A model generated the notes under the pieces. The model ran no database searches and was not told where the DNA came from. It saw only the letters and a program-made list of their open reading frames with translations. Below are positions 5,537 through 11,568 of a stretch of DNA of 11,568 nucleotides, one piece after another (within the stretch, counting starts at the first letter, position 1; each line of letters starts with the position of its first letter). The position numbers and the translations under genes are program-made. This stretch comes from an uncultured Eubacteriales bacterium (GTDB taxonomy: Bacteria > Bacillota > Clostridia > Christensenellales > Christensenellaceae): positions 1-11,568 of the forward strand of contig CAJJPW010000046.1 of assembly GCA_905193725.1 (NCBI GenBank), given 5' to 3'.

Positions 5537-7438
5537 TCAATACTCTACGATGCTGCCAATGCCCTCTAACTTGTATCCTCCCATGCCCTCCAGTCGATGG
5601 GCAAACTCCTGAGAGGTAATCACGTCTAAGAACATGGCAAACTGCTCGCTCTCGTAAAATCCCTGAGATACCAAAAAGTCGTACTGCTCGTCGCACACTG
5701 GCACAAAGTCCAAATGAAACGCCTGGGCCGCCGAGTAGATGCCCAGCCCTGCGTCACCACTGCCCGAGGCCACCTGGGCCGCCACCGACATGTGGGTGAA
5801 CTCCTCTCTATCATATCCATAAATGCTGCTTGGGTCAATATGGGCTTTTTTCAGCAGATAGTCCAGCAAAATACGCGTGCCCGATCCCTTTTGCCGATTC
5901 ACATAGGAGATACCCGGCTGGCATAAATCCTCGATAGAGCGGATATTCTTTGGGTTGCCCTTGCCCGTCATAAACCCTTGAATGCGCTTGACCCCTCGTA
6001 CGATCTTCACATCCCCTTGAGGAAAGAACTTTCTCACATATGAGAGGTTGTACTGGCCGGTCTCCTCGTCCAACAGGTGAATGCCACCAAAGTCCGCCTC
6101 ACCTCGCTTCACCGCCATAATGCCTCCCATGCTTCCCACGTGGGAGGACTCCAAATACTGTCCCTGGAACGTCTGGCGAATGATGTCGGAGATCTCGTCC
6201 AGCAGAGGGTCATGGCTTCCAATCACGCTGATCGTGTGCTGGATCTGCTCTATGGGCTTTAGCAGTTCTACCTCCACCTGCTGGCCCACCTCTAGGCCTT
6301 CACTGTCCATGTCCACCTGCATAAGGCCATCCGCTTTGACAAAGGATGTGACCACTCCTGCCCCTCGGTTGAGTGGCGTGGCGAAGAGCTCCCCTTGCTG
6401 CCGGGAGAGTTTCACCCGCACAAATTCACTGTATTTTAACGTGGAGTTGAGCTTTCTGGCCATTTTTGCCTTTACTACTGGCCGTTTTTCCAGATTGCAC
6501 CCCACAATGTATTCGTAGATGGGCCTTATAAGCTTTTCCAACACAATAATCCCCGATACGGGATACCCGGGAATACCCCCGTAGATCTTGCCGTCTATCT
6601 GCCCGAAGAGAGCGGGCTTACCCGGTTTGATGGCCACACCGTGGGTCCACAGTTCCCCTAGGGATTTGAGCACTGCCGCGGAAAAGTCCGCCCCCCCAGC
6701 AGAGGAACCAGCGTTGAGCAGTATCATATCGCACTCCTGTGCCCCACGCTTCACCATCGCCTGGATCTCCTCAAACACGTCTTTGACGATGGGATACACC
6801 TTGGGCTCTGCACCCCACTCCCTCACCATGGAGGAAAAAATGGAGGAATTAAACTCGATGATTTCTCCCTCCTTGGGGCTGGCACAGGCTGAGACGATCT
6901 CGTCTCCTGTGGGGATGATGCCGATTTTCACCTTTTTCTTCACTGGGATTTCCAACACCCCTGCTGCCAACATCGCACCAATGGCAGAGGGAGTAATTTT
7001 TGTATTGGAGGGCAGGATCATTTCCCCTGCACAGATATCCTCCCCAATCTGCCGCACGTGTTGCCAAGGGGTGGCAGCGGCAAAGAGTTCCACATTTCCA
7101 TCCTCTTTTTCAATCACGTCCTCGATCATAACCACACAGTCGTGCTCTTTTCCCAAAGGATCTCCCGTGTCTACCCGAATAAAATCCTCTGGCGTCAAAA
7201 TCACCGGCGTGGTAGCTGTGGCCCCAAAGGTTTTGGCCGCATAGGTGGAAATGCCGTCCATGGCGCAGGCGTTGTAATGAGGGGCGGAAATGTTCGCATA
7301 GATCGCCTTTGCGGTAATGCGCCCCAGAGCGTCTTTTACGGAAATCACCTCGCTACCTAGCGGATAGTGCCCAATTTTCTCTTGAAATAACTTCAGTGTC
7401 TGTTCTAATGTGATATTGTTTAAATAGTCAAAACCCAT
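5537..7438 (-). CDS. moeA: MoeA-type molybdopterin molybdenumtransferase fused to a PBP-like domain
   Basis: 633 residues: a MoeA part (about 1-405) plus a periplasmic-binding-protein-like part (about 410-625). MoeA inserts the metal oxyanion into adenylylated molybdopterin. MoeA motifs are APHYNACAMDGI (52-63), IPTGDEIV (175-182), NAGSSAGGAD (242-251), HGVAIKPGKP (266-275) and GGIPGYPVSG (287-296). They are recognisable but more divergent than in the neighbouring MoeA (MDGI for MDGY, NAGSSAG for SGGSSVG). The C-terminal part has SHVGSMGGIMAVKRGEADF (432-450), NRQKGSGTRILLDYLL (514-529) and VASGSGDAGLGI (556-567), matching the LysR/PBP_like domain found on some clostridial and archaeal MoeA proteins. 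It has no signal peptide, so this domain acts in the cytoplasm. AGAGGA lies upstream of ATG 7438, and the gap after moeA is 26 bp. Ligand unknown. Confidence 0.93.
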   Translation of the reverse strand: MGFDYLNNITLEQTLKLFQEKIGHYPLGSEVISVKDALGRITAKAIYANISAPHYNACAMDGISTYAAKTFGATATTPVILTPEDFIRVDTGDPLGKEHDCVVMIEDVIEKEDGNVELFAAATPWQHVRQIGEDICAGEMILPSNTKITPSAIGAMLAAGVLEIPVKKKVKIGIIPTGDEIVSACASPKEGEIIEFNSSIFSSMVREWGAEPKVYPIVKDVFEEIQAMVKRGAQECDMILLNAGSSAGGADFSAAVLKSLGELWTHGVAIKPGKPALFGQIDGKIYGGIPGYPVSGIIVLEKLIRPIYEYIVGCNLEKRPVVKAKMARKLNSTLKYSEFVRVKLSRQQGELFATPLNRGAGVVTSFVKADGLMQVDMDSEGLEVGQQVEVELLKPIEQIQHTISVIGSHDPLLDEISDIIRQTFQGQYLESSHVGSMGGIMAVKRGEADFGGIHLLDEETGQYNLSYVRKFFPQGDVKIVRGVKRIQGFMTGKGNPKNIRSIEDLCQPGISYVNRQKGSGTRILLDYLLKKAHIDPSSIYGYDREEFTHMSVAAQVASGSGDAGLGIYSAAQAFHLDFVPVCDEQYDFLVSQGFYESEQFAMFLDVITSQEFAHRLEGMGGYKLEGIGSIVEY

Positions 7439-7464
7439 GTGTTTTCCTCTTATCTCCCCGCATT

Positions 7465-8685
7465 TTAAAATAAAGAAACGGTTACCATCTGCCCCTTCAT
7501 GAGCCCTTCTTGTCCCCGCTCGATTTTTACATAGCCATCCGCTCTGCTCAGGCTGGCGATGAGCCCAGATTTGCTCTGCACCGCCTGGGCATAGTACTGC
7601 CCCTCTTGCCCCTCCAAAGATACCGGCACATACTCCTCTCTGCCGTGGTTGGAGGGCAAGCTAAAGCGAAGTTCTGCCTGTACATAGCCTGCAATCTCCC
7701 GTTTTTTTCCCATGAGCAGGTCAATCAGCGGGCACACAAACAGCCGAAAGATAAAATAGGCGGAAACGGGATGCCCGGGCAGGCCAAATACCGGTTTTTG
7801 GTGAATGCTTCCAATGATGGTGGGTTTGCCCGGTTTGATGGCAATGCCGTGGACAAATACCCCACTGCCCAGCTCGTCCACCACTCGATGAGTGGCATCT
7901 TTTGCGCCCACCGAGCTGCCGCCGGATATGAGCACCATGTCGCACTCCTCCGCCGCCCTTTTCACAGTAGCCTTGAGCGTTTCATAGTCATCCTTGACAA
8001 TCCCATAGGAGGTCCAGTGAGCTCCTTGAGCCAAAACACCTGCGCCCATGAGCCAGGTATTCACATCTCGAATTTGGGCGCCCTGTACTGGCTGGTCAAC
8101 GCTCACCAGCTCGTCTCCAGTGGAAATCACCCCTACCCGGATGGGCTTTACCACATCCAGCTTGGTGATGCCCAGCGCTGCCAATGCACCGATATCCTGG
8201 GGGCGAATCACACTGCCCGCGTGGATGACCACATCTCCCTTTTTCACGTCGTCGCCTCTGTAGATCATATGTGTCCCTGGCGCCGATGGTTTTTGCACAT
8301 AGATATACCCGTCTCCCAGATCCTCTGTGTATTCCACCATCACAGCGCAATCCGACCCCGGTGGGAACTCCCCTCCTGTGGGAATAGCCATGCACTCTCC
8401 ATCGCCGATTTCTCCCGGGGGATTTTGTCCCATGAAAATCTCCCCTGTTTTTTTCAGCATGGCTGGCAGGTTTTCACTGGCTCCAAAGGTGTCCTTTGCC
8501 CTTACCGCATATCCATCCACCATGGACCGATCAAACCCCGGCACATCCTCTGTGGCACAGATATCCTGCGCGCAAATTCTCCCTAAACTCTTCATCAAAT
8601 CCACCGTCTCCCCGTGGATCTGCGCGACTGAAAAGTGCTCTTCTATTAGTTCTCGCACCTGATTTGGGCTCTTTACCGTAAACAT
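7465..8685 (-). CDS. moeA: Molybdopterin molybdenumtransferase MoeA
   Basis: 406 residues, full length for MoeA. It catalyses metal insertion into adenylylated molybdopterin with release of AMP. Motifs are PGFDRSMVDGYAV (49-61), GVISTGDEL (185-193), SGGSSVGAKD (254-263), HGIAIKPGKP (279-288) and GLPGHPVSA (301-309), followed by the beta-rich C-terminal domain. This is the canonical copy beside the PBP-fused paralogue. Start choice: GGAGG at 8695-8691 is 5 nt from the ATG at 8685 and 2 nt from the ATG at 8688; TTG 8697 overlaps the ribosome binding site. The tupC stop TGA overlaps these ATGs (ATGATG), so translation is coupled. Next to a tungstate importer, the inserted metal may be tungsten; that is inference. 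Confidence 0.96.
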   Translation of the reverse strand: MFTVKSPNQVRELIEEHFSVAQIHGETVDLMKSLGRICAQDICATEDVPGFDRSMVDGYAVRAKDTFGASENLPAMLKKTGEIFMGQNPPGEIGDGECMAIPTGGEFPPGSDCAVMVEYTEDLGDGYIYVQKPSAPGTHMIYRGDDVKKGDVVIHAGSVIRPQDIGALAALGITKLDVVKPIRVGVISTGDELVSVDQPVQGAQIRDVNTWLMGAGVLAQGAHWTSYGIVKDDYETLKATVKRAAEECDMVLISGGSSVGAKDATHRVVDELGSGVFVHGIAIKPGKPTIIGSIHQKPVFGLPGHPVSAYFIFRLFVCPLIDLLMGKKREIAGYVQAELRFSLPSNHGREEYVPVSLEGQEGQYYAQAVQSKSGLIASLSRADGYVKIERGQEGLMKGQMVTVSLF

Positions 8686-9335
8686 CATGTCCTCCAACTT
8701 TCTATATAACTGGCTGTCATCTGAGTCTTAGGCCTTGTCAGCAGTAGCTTGGGCGTATTTTGCTCCACAATTTTTCCGCCCCACATCATCACTGCCCAGT
8801 CTGCTATCCGCAGCGCAGCTGCTGGATTGTGTGTGGTCAGTATCACTGCCGTCCCCTCAAACGCACAGCTCTTTAAAAATCTCTCTATGATCAGCGCTCC
8901 TCCCACATCTGCCGCCGAAGCAGGCTCATCTAAAAGGGCTAGGGTGGGTCTACTCACCAGCGTTCGCGCCAACATGACACGCTGGGCCTCCCCGCCGGAG
9001 AGCTTACTCACGCTTTTTTCCTGAAGGGAAAGCACCTCTAACTGTGCCAGCACCTCCCGTGCCCTATCTTTATCTTTGGTGCTTAACATCACGTTTTGCA
9101 ACACCCTTCTGTGAAACAAATAGGGCTTTTGGGGCAGATACCGCATATCCTCCGGCCGCTCTAGCACTTTTCCCTCCTTGATGGGAACGCCTCCTGCCAT
9201 TGCCTTGAGCAGGGTGGACTTTCCCGAGCCGTTTGGTCCTAGTATGGCGGTGATCCCTCTTTGGGTGAACACAGCATCCGCCACCTCCAAAGCCAGGTGC
9301 CCATCGTACTCCACTTTGAGATTTTGGATCCTCAT
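8685..9335 (-). CDS. tupC: Tungstate ABC transporter, ATP-binding subunit TupC
   Basis: 216 residues, a single short ABC ATPase that powers the importer on the inner face of the membrane. Motifs are Walker A GPNGSGKST (33-41), Q-loop LPQ (67-69), signature LSGGEAQR (112-119), Walker B LALLDEP (132-138), D-loop-like SAAD (140-143) and the switch histidine in TTHNP (His169). It lacks the C-terminal TOBE oxyanion-binding domain found in ModC, which fits TupC. Its ATG overlaps the tupB stop by 4 bp (ATGA), and its own stop overlaps the moeA start. Substrate assignment rests on the adjacent TupA rather than on the ATPase itself. Confidence 0.94.
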   Translation of the reverse strand: MRIQNLKVEYDGHLALEVADAVFTQRGITAILGPNGSGKSTLLKAMAGGVPIKEGKVLERPEDMRYLPQKPYLFHRRVLQNVMLSTKDKDRAREVLAQLEVLSLQEKSVSKLSGGEAQRVMLARTLVSRPTLALLDEPASAADVGGALIIERFLKSCAFEGTAVILTTHNPAAALRIADWAVMMWGGKIVEQNTPKLLLTRPKTQMTASYIESWRT

Positions 9336-10018
9336 CCGCTCACTCCCTGTAGCTTTTGCACCATCCAGTTGATCAAAAAGGAGAGGAGCAATAAGATGAG
9401 CCCCAGCGCCAGAGACATCTCAAAATTACCCTTTCCTGTCTCCAGCATGATGGCGGTGGTCATCACTCGGGTCTTACCCAAAATGTTTCCCCCCACCATG
9501 TTGATCGCGCCCACTTCGGAAATGGCCCGGCCATATCCTGCAAGGGCGGCGGATATCACAGCGCTTTTGGATTCACACAGCACCAGCCAGAGCATTTGCG
9601 CTTTGCTCATCTTCAGTCCCAGGCAGGTCTCATATAGGGCGTCCACCTTGAGCCGCACTGCCCCTAGGGTGAGGCCGCATACAATGGGAGTGATGAGCAG
9701 CGTCTGGGCAATAATCATCGCGCCAGGTGTAAACAGCAGCTCCAATGACCCTAGCGGTCCCTCTCTAGAGAGCAGCAAAAACACGATCAGGCCTACCACC
9801 ACTGGCGGTAGACCCATACATGTGTTAATCAACCTCACAATCATTGCCTTTCCCGGAAAGTTGCCGCAGCTTCCCAGCACTACGCCTAGGCCAATCCCCA
9901 AAGCACAGGAGATTAGCGTGCTGAAAAACGTAACCACTAGGGTCAGGCCTATAATCTCATATACTTCTGCATCCAAAGTGAATATGAGAGAAAACGCCCT
10001 GCCAATTACCTCGCCCAA
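9332..10018 (-). CDS. tupB: Tungstate ABC transporter, permease subunit TupB
   Basis: 228 residues and strongly hydrophobic, with about five membrane segments (for example IIGLTLVVTFFSTLISCALGI near 22-43 and LGLILLLLSFLINWMV near the C-terminus). The cytoplasmic coupling loop LAGYGRAISEVGAINMVGGN is the characteristic TupB/WtpB form of the ABC permease EAA motif. It forms the channel that takes tungstate from TupA. The start is TTG 10018: AGAGGTG lies 7-8 nt upstream and no nearby ATG gives a better site. It lies 29 bp after tupA and shares ATGA with tupC. Confidence 0.94.
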   Translation of the reverse strand: MGEVIGRAFSLIFTLDAEVYEIIGLTLVVTFFSTLISCALGIGLGVVLGSCGNFPGKAMIVRLINTCMGLPPVVVGLIVFLLLSREGPLGSLELLFTPGAMIIAQTLLITPIVCGLTLGAVRLKVDALYETCLGLKMSKAQMLWLVLCESKSAVISAALAGYGRAISEVGAINMVGGNILGKTRVMTTAIMLETGKGNFEMSLALGLILLLLSFLINWMVQKLQGVSG

Positions 10019-10047
10019 TGCTCAGCACCTCTCCACACAGCCAAGTG

Positions 10048-10959
10048 CTATTTCGCATAATTGACGAAAAACAGAGGTTCTCCGTATTCTTCCTCGCCGT
10101 ATGTTGCGATCATCTCCAGGGCTTTGTCGCTCACCATCCACTCTGCCACTTTCTGCGCCCCCTGGGCGTTCACATTGGGATGCAGCTCCGGATTCACCCT
10201 GATGAGTGTGTATTGATTGAGCAGGTCTTCCGTTTGCTCTAGAACGACTTCCAGATCCAGCTGATCCTCCATTGCCAAAAATGTAGCCTTATCTGTGAGG
10301 GTATACGCCTGCATTTCACTGGCCGTCATGAGGGTATCTCCCATGCCCTTGCCCACAGACACATAGTAATCTCCCTGGGGATCTTCCACCCCCACCGTTT
10401 CCCATAAAGCCAGCTCTTTTTTGTGAGTGCCAGAATCGTCCCCTCTGGAGACAAAAGTCGCGCCGCTTTGGGCGATCATGTGCAGCGCCTCACCAGCAGA
10501 TGCGGTTTTGCCTTTAATCTGCGCTGGATCATCCTTGGGCCCTACCAGCACAAAGTAGTTGTACATAAAGGGCACTCTCTCCACCCCATGTCCATCCTCT
10601 ACAAACTGCTCTTCAGATTCTTTGGCGTGGATGAGCAGAATATCTGCGTCTCCATTTTGTCCAGTCTGTATCGCCTGGCCTGTGCCTTGGGATACTACAT
10701 CAAGGTCGATATCACAGTCCTCTTCCATCTCTTCCATGAGATAATTTAGCAGTCCAGAATCGTTCACGCTGGTTGTGGTGGCCAAGATAACCCGCTCTCG
10801 GGCTTCATTTGAGCCCCCTGGCACCAAATCCACCGATCCTGCCGGGCTTTGCAGATCCCCTGGTTCCTGTTGCTCCTCATTGCTACAGGCGACCAAAAGC
10901 CCTAAGGTAAAACAGAGACAAAGTAACACACGAACCGATTTTATGAACTTTTGAAACAT
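10048..10959 (-). CDS. tupA: Tungstate-binding lipoprotein TupA
   Basis: 303 residues, the extracytoplasmic substrate-binding component. A lipoprotein signal peptide is clear: a basic N-terminus, a hydrophobic core VLLCLCFTLG and the lipobox LVAC with Cys25. A Glu/Gly/Ser-rich linker follows. TupA-specific motifs are ATTTSVNDSGLL (60-71), SQGTGQAI (90-97), GDADILLIHA (103-112), MYNYFVLVGP (132-141) and SRGDDSGTHKKE (171-182). TTTS and RGDDSGTH are the oxyanion-binding signatures that separate tungstate-specific TupA from the molybdate binder ModA in characterised systems such as Eubacterium acidaminophilum. The start ATG 10959 has AAAGGAG 6 nt upstream. It is the first gene of the operon, behind the promoter and structured leader. 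Confidence 0.95.
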   Translation of the reverse strand: MFQKFIKSVRVLLCLCFTLGLLVACSNEEQQEPGDLQSPAGSVDLVPGGSNEARERVILATTTSVNDSGLLNYLMEEMEEDCDIDLDVVSQGTGQAIQTGQNGDADILLIHAKESEEQFVEDGHGVERVPFMYNYFVLVGPKDDPAQIKGKTASAGEALHMIAQSGATFVSRGDDSGTHKKELALWETVGVEDPQGDYYVSVGKGMGDTLMTASEMQAYTLTDKATFLAMEDQLDLEVVLEQTEDLLNQYTLIRVNPELHPNVNAQGAQKVAEWMVSDKALEMIATYGEEEYGEPLFFVNYAK

Positions 10960-10974
10960 AAAAGACTCCTTTAT

Positions 10975-11050
10975 GTTAGCATACCAAAGTTCCTTCTAGG
11001 GCTGGTTGGTACTTTACCCCACGCCCCTTGGAACACCTTGGTATACCAAC
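10975..11050 (-). promoter_or_regulatory. Structured 5' leader of the tup operon, possible riboswitch or attenuator
   Basis: The leader between the predicted transcription start and the tupA ribosome binding site can fold into one long interrupted hairpin. The helices are P1 10981-10987/11038-11044 (7 bp), P2 10989-10993/11030-11034 (GTTCC/GGAAC), P3 10999-11002/11023-11026 (GGGC/GCCC) and P4 11008-11011/11015-11018 (GGTA, 3-nt loop, TACC), with asymmetric internal loops between them. A competing 7-bp stem pairs 11005-11011 with 11044-11050 and would break P4. P1 ends 8 nt before the Shine-Dalgarno, so control of translation is conceivable. It does not match the moco (molybdenum/tungsten cofactor) riboswitch elements I know. 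No terminator U-run is present. Confidence 0.45.
11038..11049. promoter_or_regulatory. 12-bp palindrome TTGGTATACCAA near the tup transcription start
   Basis: A perfect palindrome located just downstream of the tup -10 box and spanning the predicted +1 region, the classic place for a repressor operator. The half-site TTGGTA/TACCAA recurs at 10982-10987, 11006-11011 and 11276-11281, the last just before the mog ribosome binding site. It does not resemble the enterobacterial ModE box. It also supplies the 5' strand of P1 in the leader fold, so DNA and RNA explanations compete. Confidence 0.5.
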
Positions 11051-11054
11051 TAGT

Positions 11055-11083
11055 ATTGTAAGCTATTTTACAGATTTTTGCAA
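11055..11083 (-). promoter_or_regulatory. Sigma-A-type promoter of the tup-moe operon
   Basis: On the minus strand: -35 TTGCAA (11083-11078; 4 of 6 matches to TTGACA) and -10 TACAAT (11060-11055; 5 of 6 matches to TATAAT), separated by exactly 17 bp. The predicted start is around 11050-11046, giving a leader of about 90 nt before tupA. The surrounding DNA is AT-rich. Confidence 0.7.
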
Positions 11084-11295
11084 TTTCCCTCATGTTTTTC
11101 CCTTCTTATCCTCTCATGGTTTCTCACGAGATCAGAGTTATTTTTCCCAATTTTACTCGTTCTATGAGGCAACGTATCAGTAAACTTTCCAAAATTTTTT
11201 ATTTTCGTATCTCCTAACTTTTGATTTCCCATATTTTATGGTACTATGGGGATAATAAATCCTGATTTTTTTACGTACCAAGGAGGAAAGCTTTC
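11084..11295 (+). promoter_or_regulatory. AT-rich upstream region of mog
   Basis: The mog side of the divergent gap. AGGAGG (11281-11286) is a strong ribosome binding site 9 nt before ATG 11296; a 10-bp palindrome GAAAGCTTTC (11286-11295) fills the spacer. TGGTAC (11239-11244) and GTACCA (11275-11280) form an inverted pair related to the TTGGTA sites in the tup leader. Promoter elements are poor: TACTAT (11242-11247) could be a -10 with TTTTGA 17 bp upstream, and would then overlap the TGGTAC site. I found no open reading frame or RNA gene here. Confidence 0.4.
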
Positions 11296-11568
11296 ATGAT
11301 GACAGCAGCAATTATTACAGCTAGCGACAAGGGGTATGCCGGCCAGCGGGAAGATCTCAGCGGCCCCGCCATCCAGCAGATGCTCACAGGCATCGCCCAA
11401 ATCGTATCCTATAAAGTTCTGCCGGACGATAGAAAAATGCTCGCCGAGGAGATGGTTCGTCTCAGCGATTTAAGCGTCAATCTGGTGTTTACCACAGGGG
11501 GGACTGGCCTATCGCCCAGAGATGTCACCCCAGAGGCCACACTGGATATCGCCCATCGGTTAGTCCCT
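11296..11568 (+). CDS. mog: Molybdopterin adenylyltransferase (Mog/MoaB family), N-terminal part
   Basis: The first 91 codons of a gene that continues past the right edge. The protein starts MMTAAIITASDKGYAGQRED, followed by LSGP and, further on, TTGGTGLSPRDVTPEAT. The TGGTG...RDVTPEAT motif is the molybdopterin-binding signature of Mog/MoaB, which activates molybdopterin by adenylylation so that MoeA can insert the metal. About half of the usual 160-180 residues is visible. The start ATG 11296 is preferred over the adjacent ATG 11299 because AGGAGG lies 9 nt upstream. It is divergent from the tup-moe operon but completes its pathway between MoaC and MoeA. Mog and MoaB cannot be separated from this part alone. 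Confidence 0.93.
   Translation, partial: MMTAAIITASDKGYAGQREDLSGPAIQQMLTGIAQIVSYKVLPDDRKMLAEEMVRLSDLSVNLVFTTGGTGLSPRDVTPEATLDIAHRLVP

Noticed and set aside
6588..7244. 218-codon plus-strand frame opposite the MoeA-PBP gene
   Set aside because: Antisense shadow with low-complexity Ser/Pro-rich sequence and no ribosome binding site evidence.
7510..8586. Long plus-strand open frame of 358 codons opposite moeA
   Set aside because: It is entirely antisense to a well-supported MoeA, has no recognisable domain, and is rich in Cys/His/Trp as expected from a reverse-strand shadow.
9261..10064. 267-codon plus-strand frame opposite tupB/tupC
   Set aside because: Ser/Thr/Pro-rich complement of a membrane protein gene; no domain and no start signal.
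10960..11295. Known moco (molybdenum/tungsten cofactor) riboswitch
   Set aside because: On neither strand could I find the conserved elements I associate with that class; the fold found here is different.
1..11568. CRISPR array, tRNA, rRNA, insertion sequence or prophage
   Set aside because: No regularly spaced repeats, cloverleaf, rRNA-like sequence, transposase or phage gene was seen.

Overview
The window looks like a chromosomal segment from an anaerobic member of the Clostridia (Firmicutes). The evidence is purine-rich Shine-Dalgarno sites (AGGAGG, AAAGGAG, GGAGG), several TTG and GTG starts that only the ribosome binding site resolves, AT-rich promoter gaps, and protein types such as a TupABC tungstate importer, MoeA with a C-terminal PBP-like domain, a stand-alone MOSC protein and a clostridial-style sirtuin. 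Species cannot be named from the sequence.

Layout. Positions 1-332 (minus) hold the N-terminal third of a TRAM-domain 23S rRNA uracil-C5 methyltransferase. Divergent from it are an unrecognised 163-residue protein (436-927) and RmuC (1014-2351), both plus. A 310-bp convergent gap follows, with a perfect 40-bp palindrome. On the minus strand come a macrodomain hydrolase (2662-3186) and, overlapping its start, a sirtuin deacylase (3176-3931). These form a compact pair that would make and then process O-acyl-ADP-ribose. Next is a 267-bp gap with a possible terminator-like RNA structure and a cysteine-containing small reading frame broken by one TGA.

The main block is a long minus-strand operon running from about 11050 down to 4199: tupA-tupB-tupC-moeA-moeA/PBP-(moaA remnant)-moaC-MOSC. 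It couples tungstate import to molybdopterin cofactor synthesis and metal insertion. A mog/moaB-type molybdopterin adenylyltransferase starts divergently at 11296 and runs off the window. Neighbouring genes mostly overlap or are closely spaced, implying one transcript.

Most notable points: (1) moaA, the first enzyme of the pathway, has lost roughly its middle two thirds plus frame. The junction lies at a 7-bp direct repeat, while all other genes of the operon are intact. (2) The tupA leader has a good promoter, a 12-bp palindrome near the predicted transcription start, and about 65 nt that can fold into a four-helix RNA with a competing stem. (3) TTGGTA/TACCAA is strongly over-represented in the tup-mog divergent region, suggesting shared metal or cofactor control.
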